Positions 11,087 through 21,625 of a stretch of DNA of 64,000 nucleotides are shown piece after piece. Under the pieces are notes generated by a model, which made no database searches, was not told the origin of the DNA, and worked only from the letters and a program-made list of their open reading frames with translations. The position numbers and the translations under genes are program-made. Position 1 is the first letter of the stretch. Every line of letters starts with the position of its first letter. This DNA is from Orientallactaga sibirica. Taxonomy: Eukaryota; Chordata; Mammalia; Rodentia; Dipodidae. The stretch spans positions 12,275,501-12,339,500 of the forward strand of contig JAEOAD010000052.1 of the NCBI GenBank assembly GCA_036365145.1. Direction: 5' to 3'.

Positions 11087-11332
11087 GGGCTGGAGAGATG
11101 GCTTAGTAGTTAAGCTCTTGCCTGTGAAGCCTAAGGTTCTGGTTCGAGGTTTGATTCACCAGGACCCACTTAAGCCAGCTGCACAAGGTCCTGCATGCAT
11201 CTGGAGTTTGTTTGCAGTGGCTGGAGGCCCTGGTGTGCCCATTCTGTCTCTCTTTCTTTCTGCATCTTTCTCTCTCTATCTGTCACTCTTAAATAAATAA
11301 ATAAAAATAAAACAAACAAACAAAAAAAAGAA
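11087..11332 (+). mobile_element. B2-like SINE, full length, double B-box form
   Basis: GGGGCTGGAGAGATGGCTTAGTAG, then GGTTCGAGGTTTGATTCACC (a B-box-like motif with a short extension before a second GATTC), CACTTAAGCCAGCTGCACAAGG, CCTGGTGTGCCCATTCTGTC and an AAATAAATAAATAAAA tail. The extended GGTTCGAGG form resembles what I remember of jerboa SINEs. Confidence 0.9.
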
Positions 11333-11501
11333 GAGCAGACAGAGGCTAGGGAGGCAGCATGGTTGGTAAAGTGCTTACTGAACATGCACAAAGAACTGCG
11401 TTTAATCCCTTGCAACCATCTAAAAGTGGATGCAACAGTCCATGCATCTAATCCCAGTGCTACAAAGAGAGGAGAATCCCCGGGACTTGCTGGCTAGAGC
11501 T

Positions 11502-11874
11502 GTTGTGGACAGATTCACGTTGCTAGGATGAACATCCAAAGCAGGCACAGCTCAGGGGAGAAAGGGGTTTATTGCAAGCTTATAGAGCTGGGGAAATTCC
11601 ATCAAATGGCAGAAGAAGCTGCTTTCATACCTCCAAGCCCACAGAAACAATCAAGCAGCCAGCAAAACAAGAAAAATAAAAACAAAAACCAGCAGCAAAC
11701 AGCAGGGAGCCTGCCAGAGCTTGGACTCTACTCTCTGTACACCCTTGGGTTGGGATTCAGCTCTGTCCCCAGTGATACCTCATCCTCCAGCCAGGTGGCT
11801 GGAGGTCCAAGTTCCAAACTGAACAAAACACCTGAGTCTATGGGGGGCATACATTTACATTCAAACCACCACGT
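11502..11874 (-). mobile_element. LTR, ERVL-MaLR-like, inserted in the B4 element
   Basis: Read on the minus strand it begins TGGTGGTTTGAATGTAAATG and ends GCAACGTGAATCTGTCCACAACA, the TG...CA form shared with the LTR at 63.56 kb. No gag/pol sequence lies next to it. The 131-codon open frame at 11528-11923 crosses it and is not a gene. Confidence 0.75.
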
Positions 11875-11922
11875 ACTCCTAGCCAAATTGGTGACAGACC
11901 CTGTTTCAAAATATAAGATGTA

Positions 11923-12076
11923 AGCCGGGTGTGGTGATGTATGCCTTTAGTCCCAGCACTCGGGAGGCAGAGGTAGGAGGATCTCTGTGAGTTTGAAGCC
12001 ACCCTGAGATTACATAATCAATTCCAGATCAGCCTGGGCTAGAATAAGATCCTACCTCAACAAACCAAAAAAAATT
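11923..12076 (+). mobile_element. B1-type SINE inserted in the B4 element
   Basis: GCCGGGTGTGGTGATGTATGCC, CCCAGCACTCGGGAGGCAG, GAAGCCACCCTGAGATTACATAAT, CAGATCAGCCTGGGCTAGAATAAG and a CTACCTCAACAAACC end. A probable target duplication, AAGATGTA, lies at each end (about 11915-11922 and 12084-12091). Confidence 0.88.
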
Positions 12077-12114
12077 TTTTTTAAAGATGTAGCGTAGTTG
12101 AGGATGACACTTGA

Positions 12115-12496
12115 TGTTGGTGTCCCCCCAGAGCCAGCGCAGGAGGGACGGCAGGATCTCTGCGGTGTTGGGGGGTGAGAGGCGCGGAATCACGACACAG
12201 ACTCCGGGAGTCTGGTGGAAGCAGGCAGAGGGTGAGCTGCAGCAAACTTGTTTATTCAAAGAAGTGTAGGGGGCTTTAAGGGGTTTGGCTGGCCAATCGT
12301 TGTATGGGGTGGTCCCCTTCTTGTGACCAATGACAGCCTGTCTCCAGACAGATCATGTCATAGCAGGTTTGTTCTGAGCATGGACTGTAGCTGTTGTCAT
12401 GCCAGGCCTGCGCAGGATGCCATGTTCACAGAAGCCACTTCCTGGTTTCTTTTGCCATGCGGTCTGGCTAGGGCCTGACCTGCATTGTGCCATACA
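12115..12496 (-). mobile_element. Solo LTR, ERVK-like, with perfect 6-bp target duplication
   Basis: 382 bp with TG...CA ends (TGTTGGTGTCCCC at left, TTGTGCCATACA at right). A perfect 6-bp duplication, ACTTGA, occurs at 12109-12114 and 12497-12502; six bases is the class II (ERVK/betaretrovirus) size. The minus strand carries a TGAATAAACAAG polyadenylation motif. It is a second copy of the LTR at 41.75 kb. No internal retroviral sequence remains, so the provirus was lost by LTR-LTR recombination. Confidence 0.9.
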
Positions 12497-12640
12497 ACTT
12501 GACATTGACCTCTGGCCTCCACAGGTATGTGCATGCATGTTCATATGCACATGCATAGGCACGTGTGCACTCACATGCATACAAACACACATGTACACAG
12601 CACACACATGTGTATACATGCAGAAATAAGTGAATTAATC

Positions 12641-13392
12641 AATAAATAAAAAGGAAAGAAAATCTCCCAAAGTGGAAGTTCTGGGACACAGAGGATGTGT
12701 CTCTAACCCTGTGCCAAAGTGCCCACCCACCTCTTAGGACTGCAGAACCCTTCTGTTCTGACTCATTCTTAAAGAATTCCCAATGATAAAACATTAGGCC
12801 AGAGGGTCATGGGTAGAATTTCAGTAGTGAACCAAAATGAAGCTGTGTGAATAGTTTGCCAAAAGAAGAAATCTTGCTGCCGTGAAAGAGAAATGAGGAA
12901 GAAGTGTGGTGGCCAAGTCCAGCTTTTGGTAGGTCATAAACACAAAATGCAGCAAGAAGAAGCCCATTGCCTAAGCTGTGTTTCAGGCAAAGGACTGAAC
13001 TGGTGGAACTAGTGAACGAATCACGTAAGTCAGCCAACATAAGCCTAAGCACCTGCTGAGTGTAGGACACTATGTAATTGTGCTGGTATTATGGGGGACG
13101 AAGTGGGTAGAGTGGGGCAGAGTGGATTAACAGGAGGCAGCCGGGTGCCTGTCAATGACAATATTTTTGTAGGTGCACACACGAGTGCATGTGTGTCAAG
13201 GACTGGAATGTCTCGTAAAGCTCAGTTCATTCTCTCTTCTGACATCATGTCAGCCTGGCCCATCTTTTGGGGGCTGTTGTTAATATAACTTTCTCAAATT
13301 TTAATAATCTCCTCTCAATAAAATGTTGGCAACTCACTCAGGGTCCTTGAATATTTTGAAACAGTATTGGATGATGAAACCCAGAAGTCTGG
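12641..13392. other. No recognisable gene or repeat
   Basis: About 750 bp of unassigned sequence; an 87-codon minus frame (12807-13070) has no recognisable domain. Confidence 0.4.
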
Positions 13393-13565
13393 CAACCAGA
13401 AGTGTAGTTGAAAGGACATGGGCTTTGGGGACAGAGGGACATGGATTGAAATCTGAAAATCTGAGTTCAGTTGTTTACTTGTTCTGTGACCTTGGGACAG
13501 CTTCTTGGCACGCAGAGATCAAGTTCCATGCCTATGATGTGGAAAGAAAGTCCCCACAAGACTGA
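13393..13565 (+). mobile_element. MIR-like ancient SINE remnant
   Basis: GGACATGGGCTTTGGGGACAG, GGATTGAAATCTGAAAATCTG, TTACTTGTTCTGTGACCTTGG, CAGCTTCTTGG match in order the MIR consensus (GGCTTTGGAGTCAGA, TTCGAATCCC, TGTGTGACCTTGGGCAAGT). Confidence 0.75.
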
Positions 13566-13704
13566 GACTATCTGTCGACGTGCACCCTGTGCACTGTCAA
13601 CTATTATCACCCCCACCCATTTAGAGATATTTTATAGAAGCTTACATGTACCTACGCATTTTCCCCGGTGTAGTGTGAGAAACAGGAAGATTTAAAAAAT
13701 ATGT

Positions 13705-13923
13705 CTAAATATTTTTTTTATTTGCAAGGAGAGAGAGAGAGAGAGAGGGAGGGAGAGAATGGACACTCCAGGGCCTCTAGCCACAACAAATGAATTCCAG
13801 ATGCATGTGCCATTCTGTACATCTGGCTTTATGTGGGTACTGCAGAGTTGAACCCAGATCATCAGGCTTTTTTTTTTTTTTTTGCAAGCAAGTGTCTTAA
13901 CCTCTGAGCCATCTCTCCAGCCC
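13705..13923 (-). mobile_element. B2-like SINE with internal T tract
   Basis: The minus strand starts GGGCTGGAGAGATGGCTCAGAGG. A T15 run (about 13868-13882, plus strand) replaces part of the CAAAGCC region upstream of the B box. CT tract as GA on the plus strand at 13728-13755. Confidence 0.88.
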
Positions 13924-14130
13924 TTAAAATATTTTTATTTGAGAGAAAGACATGGAGAAGAGGGCAGAGAGTATGAACACACCAGGGCCTCCCGCTGCTG
14001 CAAACGAACTCCAGACGTGTGCAGCACCTTGTGCAGCTGGCTCTATGTGGGCACCGGGGAACTGAACTTGGGCCATTAGGCTTTGCAAGCAAGCGCCTGT
14101 AGCCACTGAGCAATCTCTCCATTCCCAGGA
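13924..14130 (-). mobile_element. B2-like SINE, adjacent tandem copy
   Basis: Abuts the previous copy head to tail in the same orientation. The minus strand reads GGGAATGGAGAGATTGCTCAGTGGC, CAAAGCCTAATGGCCC, CAGCTGCACAAGGTGC, CTGGAGTTCG, then a short CT tract and AAATAAAAATATTTT end. Confidence 0.88.
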
Positions 14131-15067
14131 GCCTTTTAACAATCTTTATTCTCAGGAAGCTAAACATGTTGCTGATGAGCAGCGTCCCTTCCAGAAATCA
14201 CCAGAGAGACGGAGAAGGCCCAGCACACCTCTTCCCGCCTCGATGCCGTCTCTTCATTCTGGGAATAGTCACAGGAATTTTCAGATATCACTTTCCACAG
14301 TTCACATTATATTGTTTTTCCATGGCTGGTTTCAGTTTATACTAAGGCTCCCTCAAAACTCATAAAGTTCCCTTTAAAACCTCATAAAATTTCACCTGTG
14401 GATGTTTATTGCCCACAGGATGTGAGCTATGTCCATTTGGTTTTGATAGATTTAGCATTATTAAATGTGGGCTCCCATTTCCCACCAGCCTTATGAAGAT
14501 GGCTGCCTCCTGATTTGGCACAGTGGGACAAATCCCCTTTGTCCCCAGTGAGGAAATATTTCAGTTCCCTAGAATTGAGCTCAGCAAGCGAGTGAGGATC
14601 CTGAGTTTCTGGAGTTTGCTCCAGCTCCGGGCAATGGATCCAGTCCATAAAGCTCACCCCTACACTTAGTATAGAGACTCAGACTCCTTCCAGATGCCAT
14701 TCAGAACCCAACCTGGGCTTGCTGATCTGTATAGACAGAAGCTTTGGAAACATGAGAAGGGTGGTAAAGATGCTCTCTCTGAAGTCAAGGACACCTCTCA
14801 AGTGCACACAAACCGTCCACATTCATTCAGCTTCTTCTATCAGGAACGGTCACTCATGGGCTTAAAATCATATGACCCATTACACAGATATCTGCAGAAA
14901 GCTATGAAGTCTCTCCTCTAACCTCCTCTTTTCTAGGATAGACATCACCCTCACTTTGTTGACTCTGACCTCAAGATCCTGTTTCCAGAGTCTTGCTTTT
15001 CCGTTGAGCCTGGTTGGGGTTCCCATTTGGGCATGGGTCTGAGTCACTATGGTATTCAGAAGGGTGG
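14131..15067. other. No recognisable gene or repeat
   Basis: About 0.9 kb of unassigned sequence with moderate AT content. Open frames up to 76 codons, none recognised. Confidence 0.45.
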
Positions 15068-15264
15068 TAGGCTGGAGAGATTGCTCCGTGGTTAAAGGTG
15101 CTTGCTGACAAGTCCCGATGGCCTGCGCTTGATTCCCCACTAACCACATAGAACCAGTTGCACAAAGTAGCACCTGCACTTCGTTCACAGCAACAGGAGG
15201 TCATGGTATGCCCATATTCTCTCTCTCTCTCATAAATAAATAAACAACTTTTTTAAAAAAGAAG
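15068..15264 (+). mobile_element. B2-like SINE, diverged
   Basis: GGCTGGAGAGATTGCTCCGTGG, CTTGATTCCCCACTAACCAC, CCAGTTGCACAAAGTAGCACC, CAGCAACAGGAGG, CT tract and CATAAATAAATAAACAA tail. The middle differs from the other copies more than usual. Confidence 0.85.
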
Positions 15265-15271
15265 AGTAGAG

Positions 15272-15410
15272 CCAGGTGTGGTGGCGCACGCCTTTAATCC
15301 CAGCACTCAGGAGGCAGAGGTAGGAGGATCACCATGAGTTTGAGGCCACCCTGTGAATACAGAGTGAATTCCAGGTCAGCCTGAGCTAGAGTGAGACCCC
15401 ACCTCGAGCC
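15272..15410 (+). mobile_element. B1-type SINE
   Basis: GCCAGGTGTGGTGGCGCACGCC, CCCAGCACTCAGGAGGCAG, GGCCACCCTGTGAATACAGAG, CAGGTCAGCCTGAGCTAGAG, ends CCCACCTCGAGCC with no long A tail left. It directly follows the AAAAAAG tail of the previous SINE. Confidence 0.9.
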
Positions 15411-16373
15411 ATTAGGAGTAGATCTCAGTGTACACAGACAGCCTCATATCCTTGTTCCAAGCATGGAGAATGGAGCTGGACGTGCAAAGGCCTTTCAGCA
15501 GTAAGTGGAAAGTACCCCGAGGGTTCAGACCCTAGATAAGCAAAGTCCAAACGGAAAGGCAGAGCTCTCTGACTAGAGAACTCGGAGGAACTTGGCAAGC
15601 ACAGGGTCCAGAGTGAGCATCAAGGACAGTACAGAGACGCGCATTTGGATAACAGGGACAGAGAAGGGAGGCACCTGTGGAGAGACATAGCTCAAGCACT
15701 CACGCCTGCGCAGTGCTGGGTCTGGATTTGACACGTACATGGCTCAGGGGTGTGTTGTTATTTTCTCCTAAGCTATAAGAGAAGATGAAGGCAACACTGC
15801 TAACCTCCCACTTATCAATGGTAACTGGATTCACAAGCACAAAGAAAATTGACTGGTTCACACATCTCCAAGGGCCTGGAACTAAAGGTAGCTCCTGCTT
15901 CAGGAGCTACTGGGCCCAGGTGATTGTCCATCTCAGCTCTAAGTTAATGTTCATTTTAAGCAGCTGTTTCCAATGTTAGCTTCCAGCTGTTTCTGTTCAC
16001 CTCCTTCCCATTTCAAATACAACTGAAAATGAGCCCTTGTTTCCCAAGAATTCTAAAAAAGAAACAAAAGTTGCAGAATCGGGTCATGTGCACATTTCTG
16101 GAGCTCAGACGGTCATGAAGGACTCGGAACAAGGGAGGGCAGTTTCCCAGAGGGCGATGGGTGGGTCCTGGTCAGGCACAGACGGCAGATGCCTCACTCC
16201 ACACTGGCTCTGGATCCGGGAGCACTGGGCCTGTGAGGGGCCGGTGGCAATGAGTGGTAGAGAGTATGTGCCAGCTCGGAGGCCCCCCCCCATGTCAAAA
16301 TGCAGCCCAGCCCTTCAGACACAGGCCAGCCAGCAAGAGCGACAAAAGGACTCCATGTCTATAGATGAGGTCT
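15411..16373. other. No recognisable gene or repeat
   Basis: About 0.95 kb. A 112-codon plus frame (16037-16375) has no recognised domain and ends in the duplicated target of the next B1. Confidence 0.45.
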
Positions 16374-16527
16374 GATTTTTTTTTTTTTTTTTGAGGTAGG
16401 GTCTCACTACTCTAGCTCAGGCTGACCTGGAATTCACTATGCAGTCTCGGGTGGCCTTGAATTTATAGCGATCCTCCTACCTCTGCCTCCCAAGTGCTGG
16501 GACTAAAGGCGTGCACCACCAGGCCTC
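16374..16527 (-). mobile_element. B1-type SINE with 9-bp target duplication
   Basis: Plus strand: T tract, GAGGTAGGGTCTCACTACTC, CTGACCTGGAATTCACTATG, CCCAAGTGCTGGGACTAAAGG, CACCAGGCC. Target duplication ATGAGGTCT at 16365-16373 and 16528-16536. Confidence 0.93.
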
Positions 16528-16731
16528 ATGAGGTCTTATCTTTCAAGCACAGCTGGACTGCAGGTATCCTGTAGCTTTGACATTTCAGCTGGCCATGCAG
16601 GCAGGCAGAGCCCCCTGCTTCTGCACTTAGATCATCTTCAAAGCACTCGGATCCTCTCCTTTCTCAGCTGCCATATTTGACCCTTTCCAACATCAGGGGA
16701 CATTTATAGGATGTTTAAAGCAGTTTTGCAA

Positions 16732-16852
16732 GCCGGGCGTGGTGGCGCACGCCTTTACCAAGAGTTTGAGGTCACCCTGAGACTACATAGTGAATTCCAG
16801 GTCAGCCTGAGCTAGAGTGAGACCCTACCTCAGAAAACCAAAAATAAAAATT
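16732..16852 (+). mobile_element. B1-type SINE with internal deletion
   Basis: GCCGGGCGTGGTGGCGCACGCC is followed directly by CCAAGAGTTTGAGGTCACCC: the CCCAGCACTCGGGAGGCAG segment (about 35 bp) is missing. The 3' half is normal (CATAGTGAATTCCAG to CCTACCTCAGAAAACC). Confidence 0.9.
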
Positions 16853-16854
16853 AA

Positions 16855-17016
16855 GCTGGGCATGGTGGCACATGCCTTTAATCCCAGCACTCGGGAGGCA
16901 GAGGTAGGAGGATCACCATGAGTTCGAGGCCACCCTGAGACTACAGAGTGAATTCCAGGTCAGCCTGAGCTGGAGTGAAACCCTACCTCAAAAAATAAAA
17001 ATAAAATAAAATAAAC
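16855..17016 (+). mobile_element. B1-type SINE, full length
   Basis: GCTGGGCATGGTGGCACATGCC, CCCAGCACTCGGGAGGCAG, CACCCTGAGACTACAGAGTG, ending CTACCTCAAAAAATAAAA with an (AAATA)n tail. Sits right after the deleted copy, same orientation. Confidence 0.93.
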
Positions 17017-17825
17017 GGCTTGCTTCTACTCATCTTTCTCTTCCTCTGGAAGTCATCAACAGCAAGCCTCATCATAATTTTAAAATGCAACGCTTGGCTC
17101 GGCTTGGTGAGCCCGGGGATGACTTGGACACAAGTGCCAGCCCAGCTCAGCCCTGGGTGGACTGTGGGTTGTTAATCTTCCCTTGGTCATAATCTCAGGG
17201 CTTCTTCCTGCAGGCTTTTGGGGACAGAGATACTCTTCAAAGCATGGAGCTTCCTGGGGAGTCAGTGTGACCTCAACCTCCTTCACTAGTACCACCGGGA
17301 ACATTCTGCTTTCCTCTTTTTGGATAACAAAAAATTGTCCTTTCTTGTCCTTTCCTTCAACTCTTCTACTGTTAGAGCTGAAAATGTTCCTGACAAAGAA
17401 AAGAGAGAGGTGACAAATCATGTATCAGTCTCGCTCCCCAGTCCGCTCCTCTTGGCTACCCCTAGGTTTGCGACGTCTGGAAAATGTCAAATGACTAGAG
17501 AGTGAGCTGAATGGTTTTTCCTCCTTCCTGTGTGGTACCAGGGAGCTGAGCAGGGATGAATGCAACAACTGGGAAGAGCGCAAGTTAAGTTCAATTCAAC
17601 CATAGCACAGGATTCCCACACTGAAGTATTTAGAAGTACTCAATGGATCTGCACATGACCCAAGGGCTTTGGTTACTATTGGAGGCCAGACAGGACTGGG
17701 CTGTGCCTTCGGGATGCTCACAGGATCCCTTTTCTGTTCCTAGGGCCTATTCCTGCCCTAAGCCATTGACAAAGAAGTAATGGTGTTAGGCTACTGAGAC
17801 AGGGCTCAGCAAAATTTCAGGGATG
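17017..17825. other. No recognisable gene or repeat
   Basis: About 0.8 kb. The 113-codon minus frame (17080-17421) and the plus frames opposite have no recognised domain. Confidence 0.45.
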
Positions 17826-17827
17826 TG

Positions 17828-18180
17828 AGGTTGGAGAGATGGCTTAGCGGTTAAGCCACTAAGAAATCTGCAAAGCCAGGAACCCAGGTTCAACTCCCCA
17901 GTACCTATGTAAGCCAGATGCACAAGGTGGCACATGCATCTGGAATTTGTTGACAGTGGCTAGAGGCCCCCCCCCCTTTTTTTTTTCTCTCTTTCTATCT
18001 GCCTCTCTCAAATAAGTAATTTTTTTTTTGAGGTAGGGTCTCTCTCTAGCCCAGGCTGACCTGGAATTCACTATGTAGTCTCAGGGTGGCCTCAAACTCA
18101 TGGCGATACTCTTACCTCTGCTTCTCAAGGGTTGGAATTAAAGGCATGTGCCACCACACCTGGCTAAATAAATATTTTTT
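17828..18180 (+). mobile_element. B2-like SINE interrupted by B1 in its tail
   Basis: GGTTGGAGAGATGGCTTAGCGG, CCCAGGTTCAACTCCCC, CCAGATGCACAAGGTGGC, then C9/T9 tract and CTCTCAAATAAGTAA at 18017; the tail resumes after the B1 at about 18167 as AAATAAATATTTTTTT. Confidence 0.88.
18020..18166 (-). mobile_element. B1-type SINE nested in a B2-like SINE tail
   Basis: Plus strand: T9, GAGGTAGGGTCTCTCTCTAG, CTGACCTGGAATTCACTATG, TGGAATTAAAGGCATG, CACACCTGGCT. It splits the AAATAA tail of the host SINE. Confidence 0.9.
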
Positions 18181-18199
18181 TAAAAATTTAAAAAATTCA

Positions 18200-20505
18200 G
18201 GGGATGTGAAGAAATGTCACATCCATCCAGTTGTGACAAGCGGGATATGCTGGTGAAAAGGCCTCCCTGGGACAGTGACATGTCCCGTGCTGTTCTTCAG
18301 TACATGCAGCAGGTTATGAGTGTGCCAGGGAGGTGGGCAGCAGGTGGGGGAGGGCCAGAGAGGATGGGCTTTGGGGGACTCAGCGCCCGTCAATGGAGAA
18401 CACTCCCCATGTTATGCTGAGCCAGCTTTCTCATGAATCCCAAGACCCTGCACTCTGCCCAGTCGACTGTCTCCAGAACCCCTCTCCTGACCCTACCCAG
18501 CTCTTCTTGGGGTGCCCTGAAGTAGGGACTGGAGAGGATGGTCTGGCTTCACCCACGCTCTTTCCAGTCAGTGTGGACCATTGGCTCTGTCTCTTTCTTT
18601 CTTTGCTAAGAACCATTAGTTTATATGTTTGAACCCTCTACTACTGTATTCTCTCTTCATCAGCTAAGTCCTGACATTCCATTTGATAACCCTGGTAACT
18701 GTTACAAGGTATAGAGATGGCCTCAGAGCACTGGTTGAAACCTTAAGGGAGTTCCTTCCATAAACATGAAGCCTCCAGGGCCACTGAATGCTGTTTTAGC
18801 GGAGAGAGCAGGGGTGGTGGCTGCTGTGCTATGGAAAGGGATTGCCAGGCAGAATAGGGACCTCACCTCAGCCAGCCACCCTTAGGATGGCCCAGGCAGT
18901 TCAGAGACCCAGAAGTCTTCCATGAGGCTGGGACAAGTTTTGGGAAGCCAGTAACCCGGATCTCCAGGACTCATGACACCCCAGGGTAATTGACATGTAT
19001 AGCTTTGCCATCTTTATGTTAGGAAGGCTGAACCGCCTCCCCCAACAGATGACACAAGGTTCAAAAGTCACAACACCTGGATAAGCCACCCCCAAACCAG
19101 AACTTCTTTGTCATCTAAGGTGATCTTTCCAAAGTGTCCCCTTGGCAGTCACCTTAATGGTTCTCATCTGCACATCACAGTATTGGTCCCCAGAAGGGCA
19201 GATTGGATGTCTTGGGCACCCAAGGGTGTTCAAATATTTCAGACAGCCCAAGGGAAGCAGCTATTTATCCAGCAGACCTCAAAGGTCAGCTGAACTGTCA
19301 ACTAACTGTACCATCTTTTCTTATCTGTGCCATCTCGGGTGGGCGGGAACGTTGGGCCCTTGTGCCATCGTAAGTCTGACAGGCAGTCACATCAATTTAG
19401 GATGAATCAGAGCTGGGAGAAACGAGGTCATGTTAATGGGGACTTTAATAAAGTCATTGCATTGCTTGGAGACATCTTTCAAAAGAAAATGTTTCAGTAG
19501 GGGCCCTTGGAAGTGACAATTCTGGGAACCCTTCCTTTCAACCTTCACTATCCTGAGGGACAAACAATCCCAGGGCCAGGAGAAAATGGCTCTGAACACG
19601 GTGGGTGACAGCTACCGGGCAGAAACTTGTTCACTCACTGCCATGGGCCTACTCTCTGCACAGGGCACTGCAGGGTGCTGTGGGACGAAGGTGGGTGGCT
19701 TTGCTTTAGGAAGTGATCACTGAATGAGCCCTGAACACAGGCTTTCTGCGGGCCTGACATCTGATCACACGCTCGACCCTGAGGGTAGCAAGAGAAATTT
19801 GTTGCATTGAAATTCTCCACCCTAGGCCATCTCTCGGCCCCATGTGATACATGCTTCCAAAAGGTCCACTGGCCAGAAAACAAGGACAAGCGAAGAAGAG
19901 CCATCAGTAAGAGGAGGAAAATGGCGGCAGTGAAAGAAGAAGAAACTCACAGGCAGGGAGGTGAAGAAGGAGGAAGAGTGAGTTCCGAAAAGGGAGAGGG
20001 AAGCAAGCCCGATGACCTCAACTGTGGCCTATGATACAGGCAGGGCCGCAAGGCAAATCGCAGGTTTCTGGACCCCTCTAAGAATCAGGACACAGTTCCT
20101 TAAGGTCCCTCCTCAGCCAGGTGTGCCCATTCCTCCCCTGAGCCCGCGCAGCATTCCCACATTCCGGCCTCCACTGCTCCCACTCATGGTTTCTGCCACC
20201 CAACGTGGGGCGTCTCTGAGCCAGCCGGAGTCTCTCAGGATCACGACGGGTTTTCATAAACCCCAAAACAACACGCAGCAGAGCAATTGCTCAACTGATT
20301 CCCTCAACCTGGAGTCAGGGCAGGCCAGCTGTTCAGCAGCTGTCCTGCATCAGCCCACAGGGCCAGAACTGTAATTCAACAAGATAAAGCAGGGGCGCTC
20401 CGGGGCAGGGGTGCGCAGGGAGAGGAGCAGCCGCGCTTGGCCTGCGTTTCCTTTGTCTTTGCAGTTTTATTATAAATATGCTCACATAAAACTAAGTACC
20501 ACTCT
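18200..20505. other. Repeat-poor block, no gene recognised
   Basis: About 2.3 kb without B1, B2-like, B4 or LTR that I can see, the longest such block here. Open frames of 60-120 codons overlap on both strands (for example 20012-20374 plus). A short A/G-rich stretch (19880-20000) encodes a Lys/Glu-rich low-complexity frame. No domain is recognised; a conserved regulatory element cannot be excluded. Confidence 0.45.
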
Positions 20506-20507
20506 CC

Positions 20508-20600
20508 TCTTGTATAGCACCTTACAATTTAAGTATTTCCTGTGCATTGTCTCCTTTGATCCCTTTGCATTTAAACTTGTTTAAAAATTAGGTAAATGTT
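20508..20600 (+). mobile_element. MIR-like ancient SINE remnant
   Basis: GTATAGCACCTTACAATTTAAG, TGCATTGTCTCCTTTGATCC resemble the MIR segment GTGCTTTACAATTT...TCTCATTTGATCC. Short and diverged. Confidence 0.5.
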
Positions 20601-21035
20601 AAATGTATTTATAAATTTTCTCCACTCTACTCACATATTTTCCACAAACATTGTCTATCATTTTGGTACAAATGCAGCACAGAAAAAAAAAAAATTCTTT
20701 ACCCCTTCCGTCCCCCCTCCCTCCATCTCTTGTAAGCAGCCTCTCTTGCTTTGGCTGCTTCTCCTGACAGTGTGATTATGGGTCTTTACAATTTAGCCTT
20801 CCTGTCTGCATCTCAGAGACAGTAATCCTTTGTTCCCTTTTTTGCTTCTCTCTGTCCTTTGTACCTGTGGCTTGCTCCTTTATCTCCTCCTCCTGTGTCC
20901 GCCTAGCCAACTGTCACCAAGTTCCTTAGGACCACAGGACAGCATTAAGATAAAGTGTTGCGCAGTCACCTCCTCCGTCCAGCCCGCCCACTCCTTGCAG
21001 CTGCTCTTCTACGAAGCCCCAGGTTTTGTCTTGGA
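20601..21035. other. No recognisable gene or repeat
   Basis: Contains an A13 run (about 20682-20694) followed by a C/T-rich stretch, which could be the end of a decayed minus-strand LINE; I could not confirm this. Confidence 0.35.
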
Positions 21036-21130
21036 GCCAGTTCTTCCTTCACCCAACTGGGCAACCTTGGGAAAGTTTTTTAACCTCAGAGTCAGTCCTC
21101 GCAGCTGTAAAGAGAAAATTAACTCTGATG
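21036..21130 (+). mobile_element. MIR-like ancient SINE remnant
   Basis: ACTGGGCAACCTTGGGAAAGTT, TTAACCTCAGAGTC, GCAGCTGTAAAGAGAAAA follow the MIR core order (GACCTTGGGCAAGTTACTTAACC, CTCAG, CATCTGTAAAATG). Confidence 0.6.
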
Positions 21131-21198
21131 CTGGTTCTGTGCAGGTTTAGTACATTTAATCATCCTCTTAATTCAGTATTACCAGATGAAAGTGTTCG

Positions 21199-21420
21199 GG
21201 CTGAACAGATGCTCAGAAGTTAAAAGTGCTTGCTTACAAAGGCTAATGGCCCAGGTTCAAGCTCCCAGTACCCACATACAGCCAGATGCACAAAGTGGTG
21301 CATGCATCTGGAGTTCATTTGCAGTGGCATGAAGCCCTGGCGTGCCTATTCATTCCTTCCCTCCCCCTCTCTCTCTCTGTCTCTCTCTCTCTGTCTCCTT
21401 GCAAATAAATAAATTCAACA
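21199..21420 (+). mobile_element. B2-like SINE, full length
   Basis: GGGCTGAACAGATGCTCAGAAG, CCCAGGTTCAAGCTCCC, CCAGATGCACAAAGTGGTGC, GGCATGAAGCCCTGGCG, long CT tract and AAATAAATAAATTC tail. Confidence 0.9.
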
Positions 21421-21439
21421 TATATTTACATATTCTATT

Positions 21440-21625
21440 TAGTTTTAATATTTACTTATTTATTTATGAGAGAGAGAGAGAGAGAATGGACACACCAGGG
21501 CCTCGAGCCTCTGCAAACGAACACCAGACACATATGTCGCCATGTGCATCTTACTTACGTGAGTTCTGGGGAGTAGAACTTAGCCTCCAGAAGTGCCTTA
21601 GCCGCTAAGCCATCTCTCCAGCCCA
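21440..21625 (-). mobile_element. B2-like SINE
   Basis: The minus strand runs from GGGCTGGAGAGATGGCTTAGCGG to CTCTCATAAATAAATAAGTAAA. The B-box region (plus strand GTAGAACTTAGCCTCC) is altered. Confidence 0.9.

Larger units (their letters stand above)
11335..12640 (+). mobile_element. B4-like SINE split by three later insertions
   Basis: Head at 11335-11501 (AGGCTAGGGAGGCAGC...GGACTTGCTGGCTAGAGC), middle at about 11875-11922 (CCTAGCCAAATTGGTGACAGACCCTGTTTC) plus 12072-12114 (GTAGTTGAGGATGACACTTGA), and tail at 12497-12640 (CATTGACCTCTGGCCTCC then a CA/TG-rich end). The gaps hold an LTR, a B1 and a solo LTR. When the three insertions are disregarded the B4 order is continuous, as seen in the intact copy at 6.6 kb. 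Confidence 0.85.

Noticed and set aside
11087..11160. Possible tRNA gene (A and B boxes)
   Set aside because: The promoter boxes belong to the tRNA-derived SINE head; no cloverleaf with intact acceptor stem can be formed.
12115..12496. Possible full provirus around the ERVK-like LTRs
   Set aside because: Each LTR is bounded on both sides by its 6-bp duplication, so they are solo LTRs; no primer-binding site, gag, pol or env follows.
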